Positions 26,576-35,498 of a stretch of 64,000 nt of DNA are shown in pieces (the first letter of the stretch is position 1; every line of letters starts with the position of its first letter). Origin of the DNA: an uncultured Eubacterium sp. (lineage in GTDB: Bacteria > Bacillota > Clostridia > Peptostreptococcales > Anaerovoracaceae); NCBI GenBank assembly GCA_900543485.1, contig UQRM01000006.1:39560-103559 (forward strand), in the 5' to 3' direction. The notes beneath the pieces were generated by a model. It ran no database searches. It was not told the DNA's origin and saw nothing but the letters and a program-made list of their open reading frames with translations. The position numbers and the translations under genes are program-made.

Positions 26576-26854
26576 TTATTTCTGCGGAAGTATATCTTCT
26601 ACCTCTGCATGAGGACGTGGAATAACGTGTACCGACAGCAGTTCGCCTACTCTCTGAGCGGCAGCAGCACCAGCGTCAGTAGCGGCCTTTACAGCACCTA
26701 CATCGCCTCTTACCATTACTGTTACCAGTCCGCCGCCTACGAATTCCTTACCGATAAGATATACGTTGGCAGCCTTTACCATAGCATCCGCAGCCTCGAT
26801 TGAACCTACCAGACCTTTAGTTTCGATCATTCCCAATGCTTCGTTCTTAGTCAT
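26576..26854 (-). CDS. Microcompartment shell protein, BMC-H
   Basis: A 92-residue single-BMC-domain hexamer subunit: [20 protein letters not shown] at the start and [15 protein letters not shown] at the end. It forms the flat facets of the shell. The start at 26854 (MTKNEALG) follows GGGAGGAAAT; an upstream ATG would add 12 odd residues. It is the last shell gene of the operon. Confidence 0.93.
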   Translation of the reverse strand: MTKNEALGMIETKGLVGSIEAADAMVKAANVYLIGKEFVGGGLVTVMVRGDVGAVKAATDAGAAAAQRVGELLSVHVIPRPHAEVEDILPQK

Positions 26855-26908
26855 TTTGATTTCCTCCCTGATATAAAATTGATTTCTCAAAAATGTAACT
26901 TATTGATT

Positions 26909-27559
26909 TTATTTTATGATCTTAACGATCGTCGACGAATCAACGCCCATAGCGTTGGCTTCTTCAGTGTCTATGTGACACTCGAGAGCTGACGTGTCCG
27001 TCGCTCTTATGACTACGTTCCCGTAGACTCCGCCTCTTGGTCCTTCCACGCTGATCTTGACTATCTGACCATCGTGCACTCCATAGTTCTCCGCGTCTCG
27101 AGGTGTCATATGTATGTGCCTCTGAGCCACGATCACGCCTTCTGCTGTCTGGACAGCACCTTTCGGGCCGACTATAGTGATCCCCGGCGTCCCGGTCAGA
27201 TCTCCGGACAGCTTGGCCGGAGCCTTTATTCCCAGTTTGAATCCGTCGCCTGCCAGTATCTCTATCTGTGACTTTCCTCTGACAGGGCCCAGGACTCTTA
27301 CCTTTTCTATAGCTCCCTTCGGGCCGACTATGGTGACCGTTTCCTTACACGCGAACTGCCCTGGCTGCGACAAATCCTTTATCGGTGTCAGCTTATAGCC
27401 CTGACCGAACAACGTGTCCAGATCAGCCTGCGAAAGATGTACATGGCGGTTCGAAATACCCACCGGGACTTCATCCGTTGATTTGGTCCTGCTGTCGTTT
27501 ACAGTCTGCACTGCTTCCAGCAGCAGCCTCAGGACAGCTTCGTACTCTTTGCTTGCCAT
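26909..27559 (-). CDS. pduL: Phosphate propanoyl/acetyltransferase PduL
   Basis: Moves the acyl group from CoA to phosphate, giving acetyl-phosphate and recycling CoA inside the compartment. The 216-residue protein has the two PduL barrels with zinc-binding PVGISNRHVHLSQADLD near residue 32 and VAQRHIHMTPRDAE near 145. Residues 4-22 (KEYEAVLRLLLEAVQTVND) look like an amphipathic encapsulation helix. It lies four bases after the aldehyde dehydrogenase. Confidence 0.93.
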   Translation of the reverse strand: MASKEYEAVLRLLLEAVQTVNDSRTKSTDEVPVGISNRHVHLSQADLDTLFGQGYKLTPIKDLSQPGQFACKETVTIVGPKGAIEKVRVLGPVRGKSQIEILAGDGFKLGIKAPAKLSGDLTGTPGITIVGPKGAVQTAEGVIVAQRHIHMTPRDAENYGVHDGQIVKISVEGPRGGVYGNVVIRATDTSALECHIDTEEANAMGVDSSTIVKIIK

Positions 27560-27562
27560 ATC

Positions 27563-29275
27563 CTATTCTCCCCTCATCGCCTTTACCAGCGCTTCTATCA
27601 TATCATTGAGCTGATTGGTATCTATCGGCTGATCGCTGGCAACAGGAGCCTGCGCATTGCTGCTGCAGCTGTTGCAGCCTACTCCGTATGAAATACCGCT
27701 GTTGTTCTGGTTCTGATTCTGATAGTCGGCCGGTGACAGATAGGCTGACATAGAGCCGCTGTTGGCTGGCGATGATACAGTCGGAGCAGGTGTTGGTGCC
27801 GCAGCATTGCACGATGCGGCGGCGCATGGAGCAGGAGCGACATTGGCTGTCGTCCCCGGTACCTGAGCAGCCATGTTATTCAGCTCAGGATGATTGAATG
27901 TAGCGTCATCTGCCGCCAGCGTCGAGCAGTTCTTGATACCGTAAGCCACCTTCTTGACATTTACCAGATGAAGAGGACTCAGGTTTTCCGAAATGGAGCT
28001 TCCTCCCCATGTACCGCATCCCAGTGTGAAAGACGGAAGAAGTCCTGTGCTGGCACCTGTGCCTCCCATGCTGCTTCCCGTATTTACCAGTATCCTGGAA
28101 GCAGGTTTTCTGGTGAACTCCAGTACTATATTCTTGTTCTCCGTATGGAGACTCATGGTGTGTCCTATACCGTTCTGCAAGAGCTCTATGCTCAGCTCAC
28201 ATGCTTCATGCCAATCCTTCACCACATAGAAGGCCAGCACACTGGTAAGCTTTTCATATGAGAGCGGGTATCCTTCTCCTACACCGCCCTGCGGCCCCAC
28301 CAGGACTGTCGTGTTCTCCGGAACAGAAAATCCGGCAGCGCTGGCTATCCTCAGCGGTGATCTTCCCACGAACTTGGCGTTCATGGCGTGACCATTCTTG
28401 AAAAGCAGCTTGCATACTTTATCCGTTTCTTCAGGTGACATGAAATAAGCGCCCTGCTTCTTCATCTCTGCTATTACGGCATCCTTGTTGCACTCCTCAC
28501 AGATAATCGACTGCTCAGACGCGCATATGGTTCCATAATCAAAGGTCTTGCTCGCTATTATGTTGGTAACGGCCTGCTGTATATTGGCCGTCCTCTCGAT
28601 ATACGCCGGCGAATTTCCGGCACCTACTCCCAAAGCCGGCTTCCCGGCGCTGTAAGCAGCCTTGACCATTCCCGGGCCTCCGGTAGCGATGATCATTTTC
28701 ACTTCTTTGGAGTGCATCAGCTCATCGGTAGCCGGCATGGAAGGCATGGACATGCATCCAATGATGTTCTCCGGAGCTCCTGCCGCAACAGCCGCGTCAC
28801 GCATCAATTCAGCTGCTCTGAGAGTGCATTTCGCCGCCGATGGATGCGGCGAAAATACGATTGCGTTCCTCGCCTTCACAGCGACGATAGCCTTGAATAT
28901 GGCTGTCGATGTCGGATTAGTAGATGGAACGATACCCATCAGAAGTCCGACAGGATCTGCTACGTCCATCGTCCTGGCCACCGGGTCTTCGCTTATTATC
29001 CCGATAGTCTTCATGTCCTTGATGGCGTCGTACAACATAGTCGAAGCCATATGGTTCTTGTAAGTCTTGTCTGCCACTTTGCCGAAGCCCGTTTCCTCCA
29101 CTGCCATCTGGGCCAGTGAAACGGCGTTTTCTTCAGCAACGCGTACCATGTTTCGTATGATTTTGTCAATCTGCTCTTCATTATATCCTGCTATCTTCTC
29201 GGTAGCTATTTGACCCAGCCTGGCCAGATCTCTCGCTTCCTGGACAGATCGCAAATCATAATCGATATTCTGCAT
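27563..29275 (-). CDS. Acylating aldehyde dehydrogenase of the microcompartment
   Basis: Oxidises acetaldehyde to acetyl-CoA with NAD+ and CoA. The catalytic Cys is in FDYGTICASEQS near residue 255, and the Rossmann region has IVPSTNPTSTAIFKA. The core ends near 455. It is followed by an Ala/Pro/Asn-rich linker and then a C-terminal amphipathic helix (TNQLNDMIEALVKAMRGE) that is a plausible encapsulation peptide. At 570 residues it is longer than PduP because of this linker. This is the catalytically complete paralogue; the other one at 39129 lacks the Cys. Confidence 0.9.
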   Translation of the reverse strand: MQNIDYDLRSVQEARDLARLGQIATEKIAGYNEEQIDKIIRNMVRVAEENAVSLAQMAVEETGFGKVADKTYKNHMASTMLYDAIKDMKTIGIISEDPVARTMDVADPVGLLMGIVPSTNPTSTAIFKAIVAVKARNAIVFSPHPSAAKCTLRAAELMRDAAVAAGAPENIIGCMSMPSMPATDELMHSKEVKMIIATGGPGMVKAAYSAGKPALGVGAGNSPAYIERTANIQQAVTNIIASKTFDYGTICASEQSIICEECNKDAVIAEMKKQGAYFMSPEETDKVCKLLFKNGHAMNAKFVGRSPLRIASAAGFSVPENTTVLVGPQGGVGEGYPLSYEKLTSVLAFYVVKDWHEACELSIELLQNGIGHTMSLHTENKNIVLEFTRKPASRILVNTGSSMGGTGASTGLLPSFTLGCGTWGGSSISENLSPLHLVNVKKVAYGIKNCSTLAADDATFNHPELNNMAAQVPGTTANVAPAPCAAASCNAAAPTPAPTVSSPANSGSMSAYLSPADYQNQNQNNSGISYGVGCNSCSSNAQAPVASDQPIDTNQLNDMIEALVKAMRGE

Positions 29276-29325
29276 ACTGTGGCACCTCCTTTTCTGTAAT
29301 TATTCGCGGAATATCACTATCTCCT

Positions 29326-29955
29326 CTATTGAGCGCTGCCGCTGTAGTGCTTTTCAAAGCCCTCCAGCAGCATGGTCTTATTGGCTTTCGATATCTCTCT
29401 TCCGGCTATTCCGAAATCATCATAGCCTCTTGCCAGATTTCTCAGCCTTACCACTCTGCATTTTTTCAACGCGTCCATGGTCTTCTCCACACCGTAAGCT
29501 TCCACCAATGCGTCCACTTCTTCCTTTGAAAGCGGATCGGCTTCCGCTACAGCGTTCAGCGCTTCTTCATCTTCCTGTATATCTTCTGTCTTTGCTTCTT
29601 CCGTTATGCCTCGTTTGGGGCCCTCCTCCTCATCGTCATCCGAAGATTCTTCTTCCTTCTCTCTCAGTTCCGAAAGAGGTATTGGATTGACGATGGTCTG
29701 ACCTACCTCGACATGCGGTCTAGGTATCACGTGCTGTGTCACGAGACAATGTTCGCCCAGCCTGGCTGCTGCCGCCGCTCCCGCGTCTACCGAAGCCTTT
29801 ACGGCTGCCACGTCTCCCGTGACAGTGATGGTGACGAGACCGCCCTTGACGAAAGTTCTCTCCAGAAGCCTTACCTCAGCAGCCTTCAGCATAGCGTCGG
29901 CAGCCTCTATCGAAGGCACGAGACCATAAGTCTCTATCATTCCCAATGCTTCCAT
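29326..29955 (-). CDS. BMC-H shell protein with long C-terminal extension
   Basis: Residues 1-92 are a BMC domain ([20 protein letters not shown]). An acidic linker rich in E, D and S (about 98-140) follows, then a basic helical domain of 65 residues containing SKEEVDALVEAYGVEKTMDA and RLRNLARGYDDFGIAGREI. PduK-type shell proteins also carry extensions, but the cysteines of PduK are absent here. The extension may project into the lumen as a cargo scaffold; that is inference. Confidence 0.8.
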   Translation of the reverse strand: MEALGMIETYGLVPSIEAADAMLKAAEVRLLERTFVKGGLVTITVTGDVAAVKASVDAGAAAAARLGEHCLVTQHVIPRPHVEVGQTIVNPIPLSELREKEEESSDDDEEEGPKRGITEEAKTEDIQEDEEALNAVAEADPLSKEEVDALVEAYGVEKTMDALKKCRVVRLRNLARGYDDFGIAGREISKANKTMLLEGFEKHYSGSAQ

Positions 29956-29973
29956 TTACTGACCTCCTTATTA

Positions 29974-30633
29974 TTAATGAGTAGCGTAGAACACCTTTAC
30001 GTAGTCAGGCGACCCGAAGGTGAGCTTTGCTCCGTTCTGGAAAAACAGGCAATCTCCCGGATTGGCCGTAAATACCCTTCCGTCCTTTTCCACCGTCAAT
30101 GTCCCTTCAACTACATAGTAGATTTCCTGACAGGCGACGTCCCATGGGAAATTACATTTTTCGATAGTCATGAACCCTGCGTTCATGGCTGAGCCGTCGT
30201 CTGCTCCTATCAGCTCATTATAGAATACTTTATCAGCAGGATTTCCCGTGTCGAGAGGCTCCCACTTGGCGGTGCTGCTTCTCACCAGCTTCAGCATGCC
30301 GCTTCCGTCGCCTTCCGATACATAAGGGACATCCTGGCCTATGGAGCTCATCACGCTTCCCAGCATCCCCTTATCCATCAGTTTCTTGAGCGCGTTATAA
30401 ATCACTTCGCTGTCTATGCCTCCGTTTGCCGCAGGCTGGCAGGCGTGAGTCCCCTGTGATGTCTCTGTGGCGCAGCACTCACCCTGAGGATCTCCGGTGC
30501 GGAATTCTATTCCCGCCGCGCTTGCCGCGTCACGTGCAGATGGCGTTATCAGTGTGTCCGCATCGATGTACATCACTTTCTGACTCTGCTGTGCCAAAGC
30601 TTCGACATCCTTTGCACAAATCAGTCTTTTCAT
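29974..30633 (-). CDS. eutQ: EutQ-like cupin protein
   Basis: A 219-residue protein starting MKRLICAKDVEALAQQ, with a C-terminal cupin fold (CQEIYYVVEGTLTVEKDGRV, then GDCLFFQNGAKLTF). Enteric EutQ has acetate kinase activity, which would turn PduL's acetyl-phosphate into ATP. Whether this homologue does so is not shown. Residues 45-85 are a variable Cys/Thr-rich linker. The start at 30633 follows GGATGTGG. Confidence 0.82.
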   Translation of the reverse strand: MKRLICAKDVEALAQQSQKVMYIDADTLITPSARDAASAAGIEFRTGDPQGECCATETSQGTHACQPAANGGIDSEVIYNALKKLMDKGMLGSVMSSIGQDVPYVSEGDGSGMLKLVRSSTAKWEPLDTGNPADKVFYNELIGADDGSAMNAGFMTIEKCNFPWDVACQEIYYVVEGTLTVEKDGRVFTANPGDCLFFQNGAKLTFGSPDYVKVFYATH

Positions 30634-30699
30634 GTGTCCACATCCTTTCATCTATCGCACTGCTTGAGTAATAATTGATGATCTATGGTAATACACACC

Positions 30700-31248
30700 C
30701 TACAAAAGGGATGGTACTATCAGTTCCGAAGGTGATGGTATCACCTCTGAATTTACCAGAAGGCCCTTTTCCTTCGCGATGGCCTCTCCGGCATCCGTTC
30801 CGGATTTTACCGAAGCCACATCTCCCGTATATGTGAAATATGCCTTACCGCCCAGTCCGTTCCCCAGCCTAAGCTCTATAGGCTCTATCTCAGCCGCTTT
30901 CAGTATCTGGTCGGCACAGATTATCATCGTTGCCAGTGAAAAGGACTCCATGATGCCCACAGCCTGTATCTCGCTCGGCATCGTCGCCCCGGTTATGGCC
31001 GGGAACACGCCCGGATCTACGTTAGGTATCACGATGGAGTCCACGAAGAACTCTTCCGCGACACGCTCTCCGATTCGGACGGAATCCTCGACAGCCGCCA
31101 CTTCTCCGTGAACAATGGCGATATACTTGCCCGGACATGTGCTGGAGGCCGTAACGATTTCCACCTCGGATATCTTTACCATCTGGTCAGCTGCATATAT
31201 GCCTCTGGCGATACTGTTGAACTCGACCATTCCTATCGCTTTTTCCAT
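30700..31248 (-). CDS. Trimeric double-domain shell protein, PduT-like
   Basis: Two BMC domains in 182 residues (GMVEFNSIARGIYAADQM; GIMESFSLATMIICADQIL) give a pseudohexameric trimer. Cys38 in SSTCPGKY matches the pore cysteine that in PduT holds a [4Fe-4S] cluster on the three-fold axis. It lies one base from the PduS-like gene, and PduS and PduT are known to partner in electron transfer across the shell. Confidence 0.9.
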   Translation of the reverse strand: MEKAIGMVEFNSIARGIYAADQMVKISEVEIVTASSTCPGKYIAIVHGEVAAVEDSVRIGERVAEEFFVDSIVIPNVDPGVFPAITGATMPSEIQAVGIMESFSLATMIICADQILKAAEIEPIELRLGNGLGGKAYFTYTGDVASVKSGTDAGEAIAKEKGLLVNSEVIPSPSELIVPSLL

Positions 31249-31249
31249 C

Positions 31250-32578
31250 CTAGCTCCTCCTTATTTCAATGTAATCCTCAGTGACCTCCGAAACCATACC
31301 GTCGATACTGGAGTGTATGCAGGCCCCCAGGCTCCCTTCAGGTATGGTACCTATCATCTGTCCGGCCTGTACTTGCTGACCCGCCGATACTGTCGGCTGA
31401 GCCGGTGCTCCCACATGCTGACGCGTCGAAACGCGTATCATGTCAGGCTCCAGCTTCACATCCGTCATAGGTGCCGGGAGGTCAAAATCTCTCAGTCCCA
31501 GTCTGGCTATCAATCTCTTGCTCGGTACCAGTCGATACTCTCTGACTGCCCTGGCGGTGAATTCCGTCTTCTCAGGCTTGTATTTCACCTTCTGCTCCGC
31601 CAGTATATCCTTGAAGTAGAGGTTGGCCATCTTAGGATGGAGTCCGGCAGGACATGCGAACAATTCGCACATATTGCACTGACAGCACAGCTGCGCTGTC
31701 TTCATGGCCTCCGTATCATCGATGGAATAATTCATTATCCTCATCATCTTGTGAGGCTGCATGTTATGTCCTAACAGATATCTTGGACACATATCGGTAC
31801 ACATCCTGCACTGTTCGCAGGTAGCCCTGTTGACACGCCTTGCCTGTTCCTTTGTCACGGTCTTCTTCCTTATCAGGAAATGATCCTTTTTAAGGATGAC
31901 GAAGCCTTTATCCTTTTTCGTTACGAACCCGTCGATATCCGCCAGCACAGGCCCCATCATAGGTCCTCCGCCGATAACCGCGTAATCGCTGAAATCATCT
32001 ATACCGCTCAGCCTGAGGACGTCTTTTACCGGTGTCCCCACCGGGACTCTGACCGTCAGCCTGTTAGGAACATCTCCCGCCACCGTGATATATTTTTCCG
32101 TGGCAGGAAGCCCCTGAGAAGCCCGGTATATGTTGAGAGCCGTCTCCGAATTTATCACGACACATCCTACCATTATAGGGATGCCCGTTTCCGGAACGAT
32201 CCTTCCCGTCAGCTGATACACCAGCACCTGCTCGTCTCCCGCCGGATATATATCGGGCAGCAGCTTCACCTCTGCCTGTTGAGAAAGCCCCAGCGCGTCT
32301 ATCCTGCTCTGCAGCAGCTCTATCACTTCTCCGTGCTTCTTCTTTATGCCGATGATAGCTTTTTTTGCCTTTACAAGCCTCCCTGCTTCCACCAGTCCTT
32401 TGATGATCTCGTCGGGATAAATAGCCATCAACTGCTGGTCTACCCTGAGCAGCGGTTCGCACTCAGCTCCGTTCAACAGTATGTATTCCGCCTCTGATGT
32501 GAGTTTGGCATGAGTGGGAAAGCCTGCTCCGCCCATACCGATAATGCCGGCGTCTTTTATCTGATCTAAAAGATTCAT
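31250..32578 (-). CDS. PduS/RnfC-like electron-transfer flavoprotein
   Basis: A 442-residue membrane-free relative of RnfC. The N-terminal flavin/NADH region begins DQIKDAGIIGMGGAGFPTHA. An SLBB segment follows, then two [4Fe-4S] motifs CEQCRMCTDMCPRY and CCQCNMCELFACP. A C-terminal biotinyl-lipoyl-like domain (TVSAGQQVQAGQMIGTIP) completes it. PduS reduces cob(III)alamin in the propanediol system, but this locus is B12-independent, so NADH reoxidation through the PduT-like pore cluster is more likely. Start at ATG 32578; a GTG nine bases earlier is possible. Confidence 0.87.
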   Translation of the reverse strand: MNLLDQIKDAGIIGMGGAGFPTHAKLTSEAEYILLNGAECEPLLRVDQQLMAIYPDEIIKGLVEAGRLVKAKKAIIGIKKKHGEVIELLQSRIDALGLSQQAEVKLLPDIYPAGDEQVLVYQLTGRIVPETGIPIMVGCVVINSETALNIYRASQGLPATEKYITVAGDVPNRLTVRVPVGTPVKDVLRLSGIDDFSDYAVIGGGPMMGPVLADIDGFVTKKDKGFVILKKDHFLIRKKTVTKEQARRVNRATCEQCRMCTDMCPRYLLGHNMQPHKMMRIMNYSIDDTEAMKTAQLCCQCNMCELFACPAGLHPKMANLYFKDILAEQKVKYKPEKTEFTARAVREYRLVPSKRLIARLGLRDFDLPAPMTDVKLEPDMIRVSTRQHVGAPAQPTVSAGQQVQAGQMIGTIPEGSLGACIHSSIDGMVSEVTEDYIEIRRS

Positions 32579-32593
32579 TATCCCCACCTCTCT

Positions 32594-32860
32594 CTATTCG
32601 AATTTACAGTTTTCATCTATGATTCCCACGACAACCGCGTCCACTGGTATCATATCGTCTCCCAGCATACGCCTGGCAGAAGATCCTGTCGTTACGATAA
32701 CTCTGTCACCTATGCCGGCGCTTATGATATCGGCGACAATGATCTTTTTTCCTGAATCTATCCCTCCCCCTATTATCTCAGCCTGCATCAGCTTGAGACC
32801 GTTGAGAGATTCAGCCTTTCTCGTGGACCATATATGGTCTATCAGTTTTGCTGTTATCAC
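32594..32860 (-). CDS. eutN: Vertex shell protein, EutN/CcmL (BMC-P)
   Basis: An 88-residue pentamer-forming protein (MITAKLIDHIWSTRKAESLN, then VDAVVVGIIDENCKFE) that closes the icosahedral vertices. It is the only BMC-P gene in the window. The start overlaps the previous gene by four bases. Confidence 0.92.
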   Translation of the reverse strand: MITAKLIDHIWSTRKAESLNGLKLMQAEIIGGGIDSGKKIIVADIISAGIGDRVIVTTGSSARRMLGDDMIPVDAVVVGIIDENCKFE

Positions 32861-33159
32861 AGGTATCTGCCTCCTTCCGCTTCCTGCTTTATCTGTGCCA
32901 GCGCCGACTCCACCGAAGCCGTGTCGCCGAATATCGCCAGCAGGATCATGTTCTGAGGGCAGCTCCCTCTAATATCTTCTACCGTTACCCCTACAGCCTT
33001 TTCCGCTATGTCTGCCGCGACGACCATCTCTATCATCCTTCCCTGTACCAGGCCGATGGCGTCGATGACGGGAGGCGTTTCCGAATGGGGAGAACCTTTT
33101 CTCCTCATCAGAATGTCTATCGTCCCCTGGGACGGTGATTTTATTATCCTGATCTCCAT
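32857..33159 (-). CDS. BMC-domain protein with N-terminal extension
   Basis: A 100-residue protein with a divergent BMC domain (DAIGLVQGRMIEMVVAADIA, then FGDTASVESALAQIKQE) after about 33 extra residues rich in Arg, Lys and Ser. A Cys lies in the pore-side loop IRGSCPQNM. It does not match the standard hexamer closely and could be a minor shell or luminal component. Its ATGA overlap with eutN indicates tight coupling. Confidence 0.75.
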   Translation of the reverse strand: MEIRIIKSPSQGTIDILMRRKGSPHSETPPVIDAIGLVQGRMIEMVVAADIAEKAVGVTVEDIRGSCPQNMILLAIFGDTASVESALAQIKQEAEGGRYL

Positions 33160-33178
33160 ATCGGTACCTCCTTTCTCT

Positions 33179-34021
33179 CTACATCTCTTCCTGCCTGCAG
33201 CTCAACGCTATCCCAAGCGGTGTCACGAACATCGGATTTTTCGGCTTATGGGTGTATATCCCGGTACGCTTTTCTATCATCTCCTCTATTCCCGTAAAGC
33301 AACAGGTCCCTCCTACCAGAGAGATCTCCTCCACCGGATATCCGGAAACGTGATTTGTTATGATAGATGACACCTTGTCTATCACCGGCTGCAGCACCGG
33401 CCTCAGCTCTTTGTGATTGGTCTCATCTCTCTTGAAAAGCTCCGCTTCGTCGAAAGGTTTCCCGTAAGCTCCCGCCACTACGAGAGAGAAATGCGTCCCT
33501 CCTGTAGGTTCGTCAGCTATATACACTACCTCTCCGTCTTTGAATATGGAGATGCCGGTCGTGCCGCCGCCTATGTCGACTACGGCGCCGTTCTTCATCC
33601 TGAGCACCAGATTAGCTGCCGTGGATTCGTCCAGCAGATTAGTACATTCAAAGCCCGCTCCCTGGATAACATTTTTTACAGCTCCCGAATCGAGAAGGTC
33701 TGTTCCCGGCGGTATGGCTCCGGCCGCATAAATGAGCTCTGTGTCAAGATCCTCTTCGACTTTTTCCTTCAGCTCTCTCACTATCTGAACAGCTCCTATG
33801 TAATCCACGACCATTCCATCACGCACCACATCCGCGTATCTGTACGCGCCTGCAACAGGTCTCTTGTTCTCATCGAGGACAGCTACCACGACGCAGGCCG
33901 TCCCCAGATCCACTCCCGTGTAATACACTGATGATTTCTCACGTATGGGATTGTCTATCACTTTCTCGAAATCGGCCACCATGTTGTCACAATACTCGAA
34001 CGTTAACCTTTTCTCTGACAT
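33179..34021 (-). CDS. eutJ: EutJ-like Hsp70-fold chaperone
   Basis: A 280-residue actin/Hsp70-fold protein with phosphate loops YYTGVDLGTACVVVAVLDE and VDIGGGTTGISIFKDGE and adenosine loop LVGGTCCFTGIEEM. EutJ proteins are thought to aid assembly or folding of compartment enzymes. It starts 19 bases inside the end of the upstream EutT-like gene, with GGGAGG before the ATG. Confidence 0.85.
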   Translation of the reverse strand: MSEKRLTFEYCDNMVADFEKVIDNPIREKSSVYYTGVDLGTACVVVAVLDENKRPVAGAYRYADVVRDGMVVDYIGAVQIVRELKEKVEEDLDTELIYAAGAIPPGTDLLDSGAVKNVIQGAGFECTNLLDESTAANLVLRMKNGAVVDIGGGTTGISIFKDGEVVYIADEPTGGTHFSLVVAGAYGKPFDEAELFKRDETNHKELRPVLQPVIDKVSSIITNHVSGYPVEEISLVGGTCCFTGIEEMIEKRTGIYTHKPKNPMFVTPLGIALSCRQEEM

Positions 34022-34665
34022 TCCTTACCTCCCATAGCTTTACATATCATCTGCGAAAGAATGTTGATGATCTGGTTCAGTTTTGCTTCCAGCTGCCTTC
34101 CGCTTTCGCTGCCAGTCAGCTCCTCCGCCTCGATGGCCAGTATCTCAGTCTCGCTTCTCAGCCTGTCAAGCAGCAATATGACTCTGCCGTTATCCATCTG
34201 CATGTGGAACTCGGTGATCTCGAAGCATTCTCCCAATGACTGAGAGAAATTTTCTTCATTGATACCGGAACATGCCTCGCATTTCATATCACCGGCCTCA
34301 CAGATGCCTTCCGGCGCATTCTTCAGTCCTTCCAGCTGCCTGTAGAGGTGCATCAGTTGCTGAGAGGCGCACACGTCATCCTTCAACAGGTCCTTGGCGG
34401 TAAGAAGGAAAAGCGCCCGCAGAGAGCCCAACCGACAGCGCAGCTTCCTGACGTTCCGTCCACAGCCGCCGCCGCTTCCTGTTCTGCCGGAGCTTTCGAC
34501 GTTCCTGCCGGCCTTCGGTTCACCTATATCATACATATCGATACCTCTGTCCACCAGAAATTGTCTCGCTCCGGGAGTGAGCCGCTCCCCCTCCTGCAGA
34601 TCGTAATTCGTAAAGGGCTGTTTTCTGTAAAGGTCTCTTAAATCTTCTTCCGTTATGAACTTCAT
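34003..34665 (-). CDS. EutT-like protein, probably not an active adenosyltransferase
   Basis: The N-terminal 45 residues ([36 protein letters not shown]) match the start of EutT-type cobalamin adenosyltransferases. A Gly/Arg-rich stretch and a helical C-terminal half follow. The Cys-rich metal motif of EutT was not found in its usual place; the cysteines present are spaced differently (CGRNVRKLRC, MKCEAC). The CutC pathway needs no B12. A structural or assembly role is therefore as likely as catalysis. Start at 34665, ATGA overlap with eutP. Confidence 0.65.
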   Translation of the reverse strand: MKFITEEDLRDLYRKQPFTNYDLQEGERLTPGARQFLVDRGIDMYDIGEPKAGRNVESSGRTGSGGGCGRNVRKLRCRLGSLRALFLLTAKDLLKDDVCASQQLMHLYRQLEGLKNAPEGICEAGDMKCEACSGINEENFSQSLGECFEITEFHMQMDNGRVILLLDRLRSETEILAIEAEELTGSESGRQLEAKLNQIINILSQMICKAMGGKECQRKG

Positions 34666-35120
34666 TTGAGCCCTTCCCTTCCTCTCAATTCCAATAAATA
34701 ACGTTTCAACTCTCCAATCCCTTTCCCTTCGGGCACACAGACATCGAAATACGGTCTGTCTACACCTATAGTCTCCAGCTGCCTCTCGCACACCGGTCTG
34801 TTTTCCGGAGCCATATCACTTTTGCTTATGACTCCTATGACCGGACATTGGAATGCTTTGGCAAACCCGTGAGAATACACTTCGTCCGTCCTGGATTGGT
34901 CCACCATCAAAAGCATGCACCACGCATCCTGGGACAACGCTATCATGTGTTTATACATCCATGCGTTCTCTATATAAGCGCTGGGGACATCTATCGTGTT
35001 TTTACCGTAAATAGTATCCTGCGTTCTCTTTAACGGGCCGTCGTAGTCATTGAGGGAATTGACCAGTGTCGTCTTCCCACATCCTCTCGGCCCTATGACC
35101 ATGATCCTTTTTCTCTTCAT
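34662..35120 (-). CDS. eutP: EutP/PduV-family GTPase
   Basis: A 152-residue Ras-like P-loop protein: Walker [15 protein letters not shown] near residue 9, and GVISKSD as the NKxD-like motif. In Pdu and Eut systems the family is linked to compartment positioning or has reported acetate kinase activity. The start at 35120 overlaps the upstream shell gene by four bases. A second EutP-shell pair lies at 44432-45303. Confidence 0.82.
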   Translation of the reverse strand: MKRKRIMVIGPRGCGKTTLVNSLNDYDGPLKRTQDTIYGKNTIDVPSAYIENAWMYKHMIALSQDAWCMLLMVDQSRTDEVYSHGFAKAFQCPVIGVISKSDMAPENRPVCERQLETIGVDRPYFDVCVPEGKGIGELKRYLLELRGREGLK

Positions 35121-35470
35121 GTTCTCGTGATCGGCACTGTCGTAAAGTCCAACAAGTTGCACAGGGTATCGGTCACTGCCTTCAGAGCCGTTTCCACGCT
35201 CTGCACATCTCCCGATATGACTACCGAACCGGTGAATCTATCGAGAAAACCTATTTCCACATCGGCGGTCTTAGTAGCGATATCGGCCGCTATGATGGCC
35301 GTTTCATAGGGTGACAGCGTCAATATCCCTATGGCGCCCTTGTCATCTATACCCAGACGTTCGTATATATCGAACATCGGAGACGCGATCACATGAGCTA
35401 TGGTCACCTGCTTGCCCGGCACGGATTCCTGTATGATCCTATCCATGGTCTTTTCATTCATTATGCCCAT
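35117..35470 (-). CDS. EutS/PduU-type shell protein
   Basis: A 117-residue circularly permuted BMC-H. The signature [17 protein letters not shown] near residue 15 forms the extra beta-barrel cap on the pore in PduU and EutS. The domain ends [20 protein letters not shown]. It is directly upstream of eutP, the same pairing as at 44432-45303. Confidence 0.9.
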   Translation of the reverse strand: MGIMNEKTMDRIIQESVPGKQVTIAHVIASPMFDIYERLGIDDKGAIGILTLSPYETAIIAADIATKTADVEIGFLDRFTGSVVISGDVQSVETALKAVTDTLCNLLDFTTVPITRT

Positions 35471-35498
35471 ATCAATCCATCACCTCTCTGCCTTGCGC

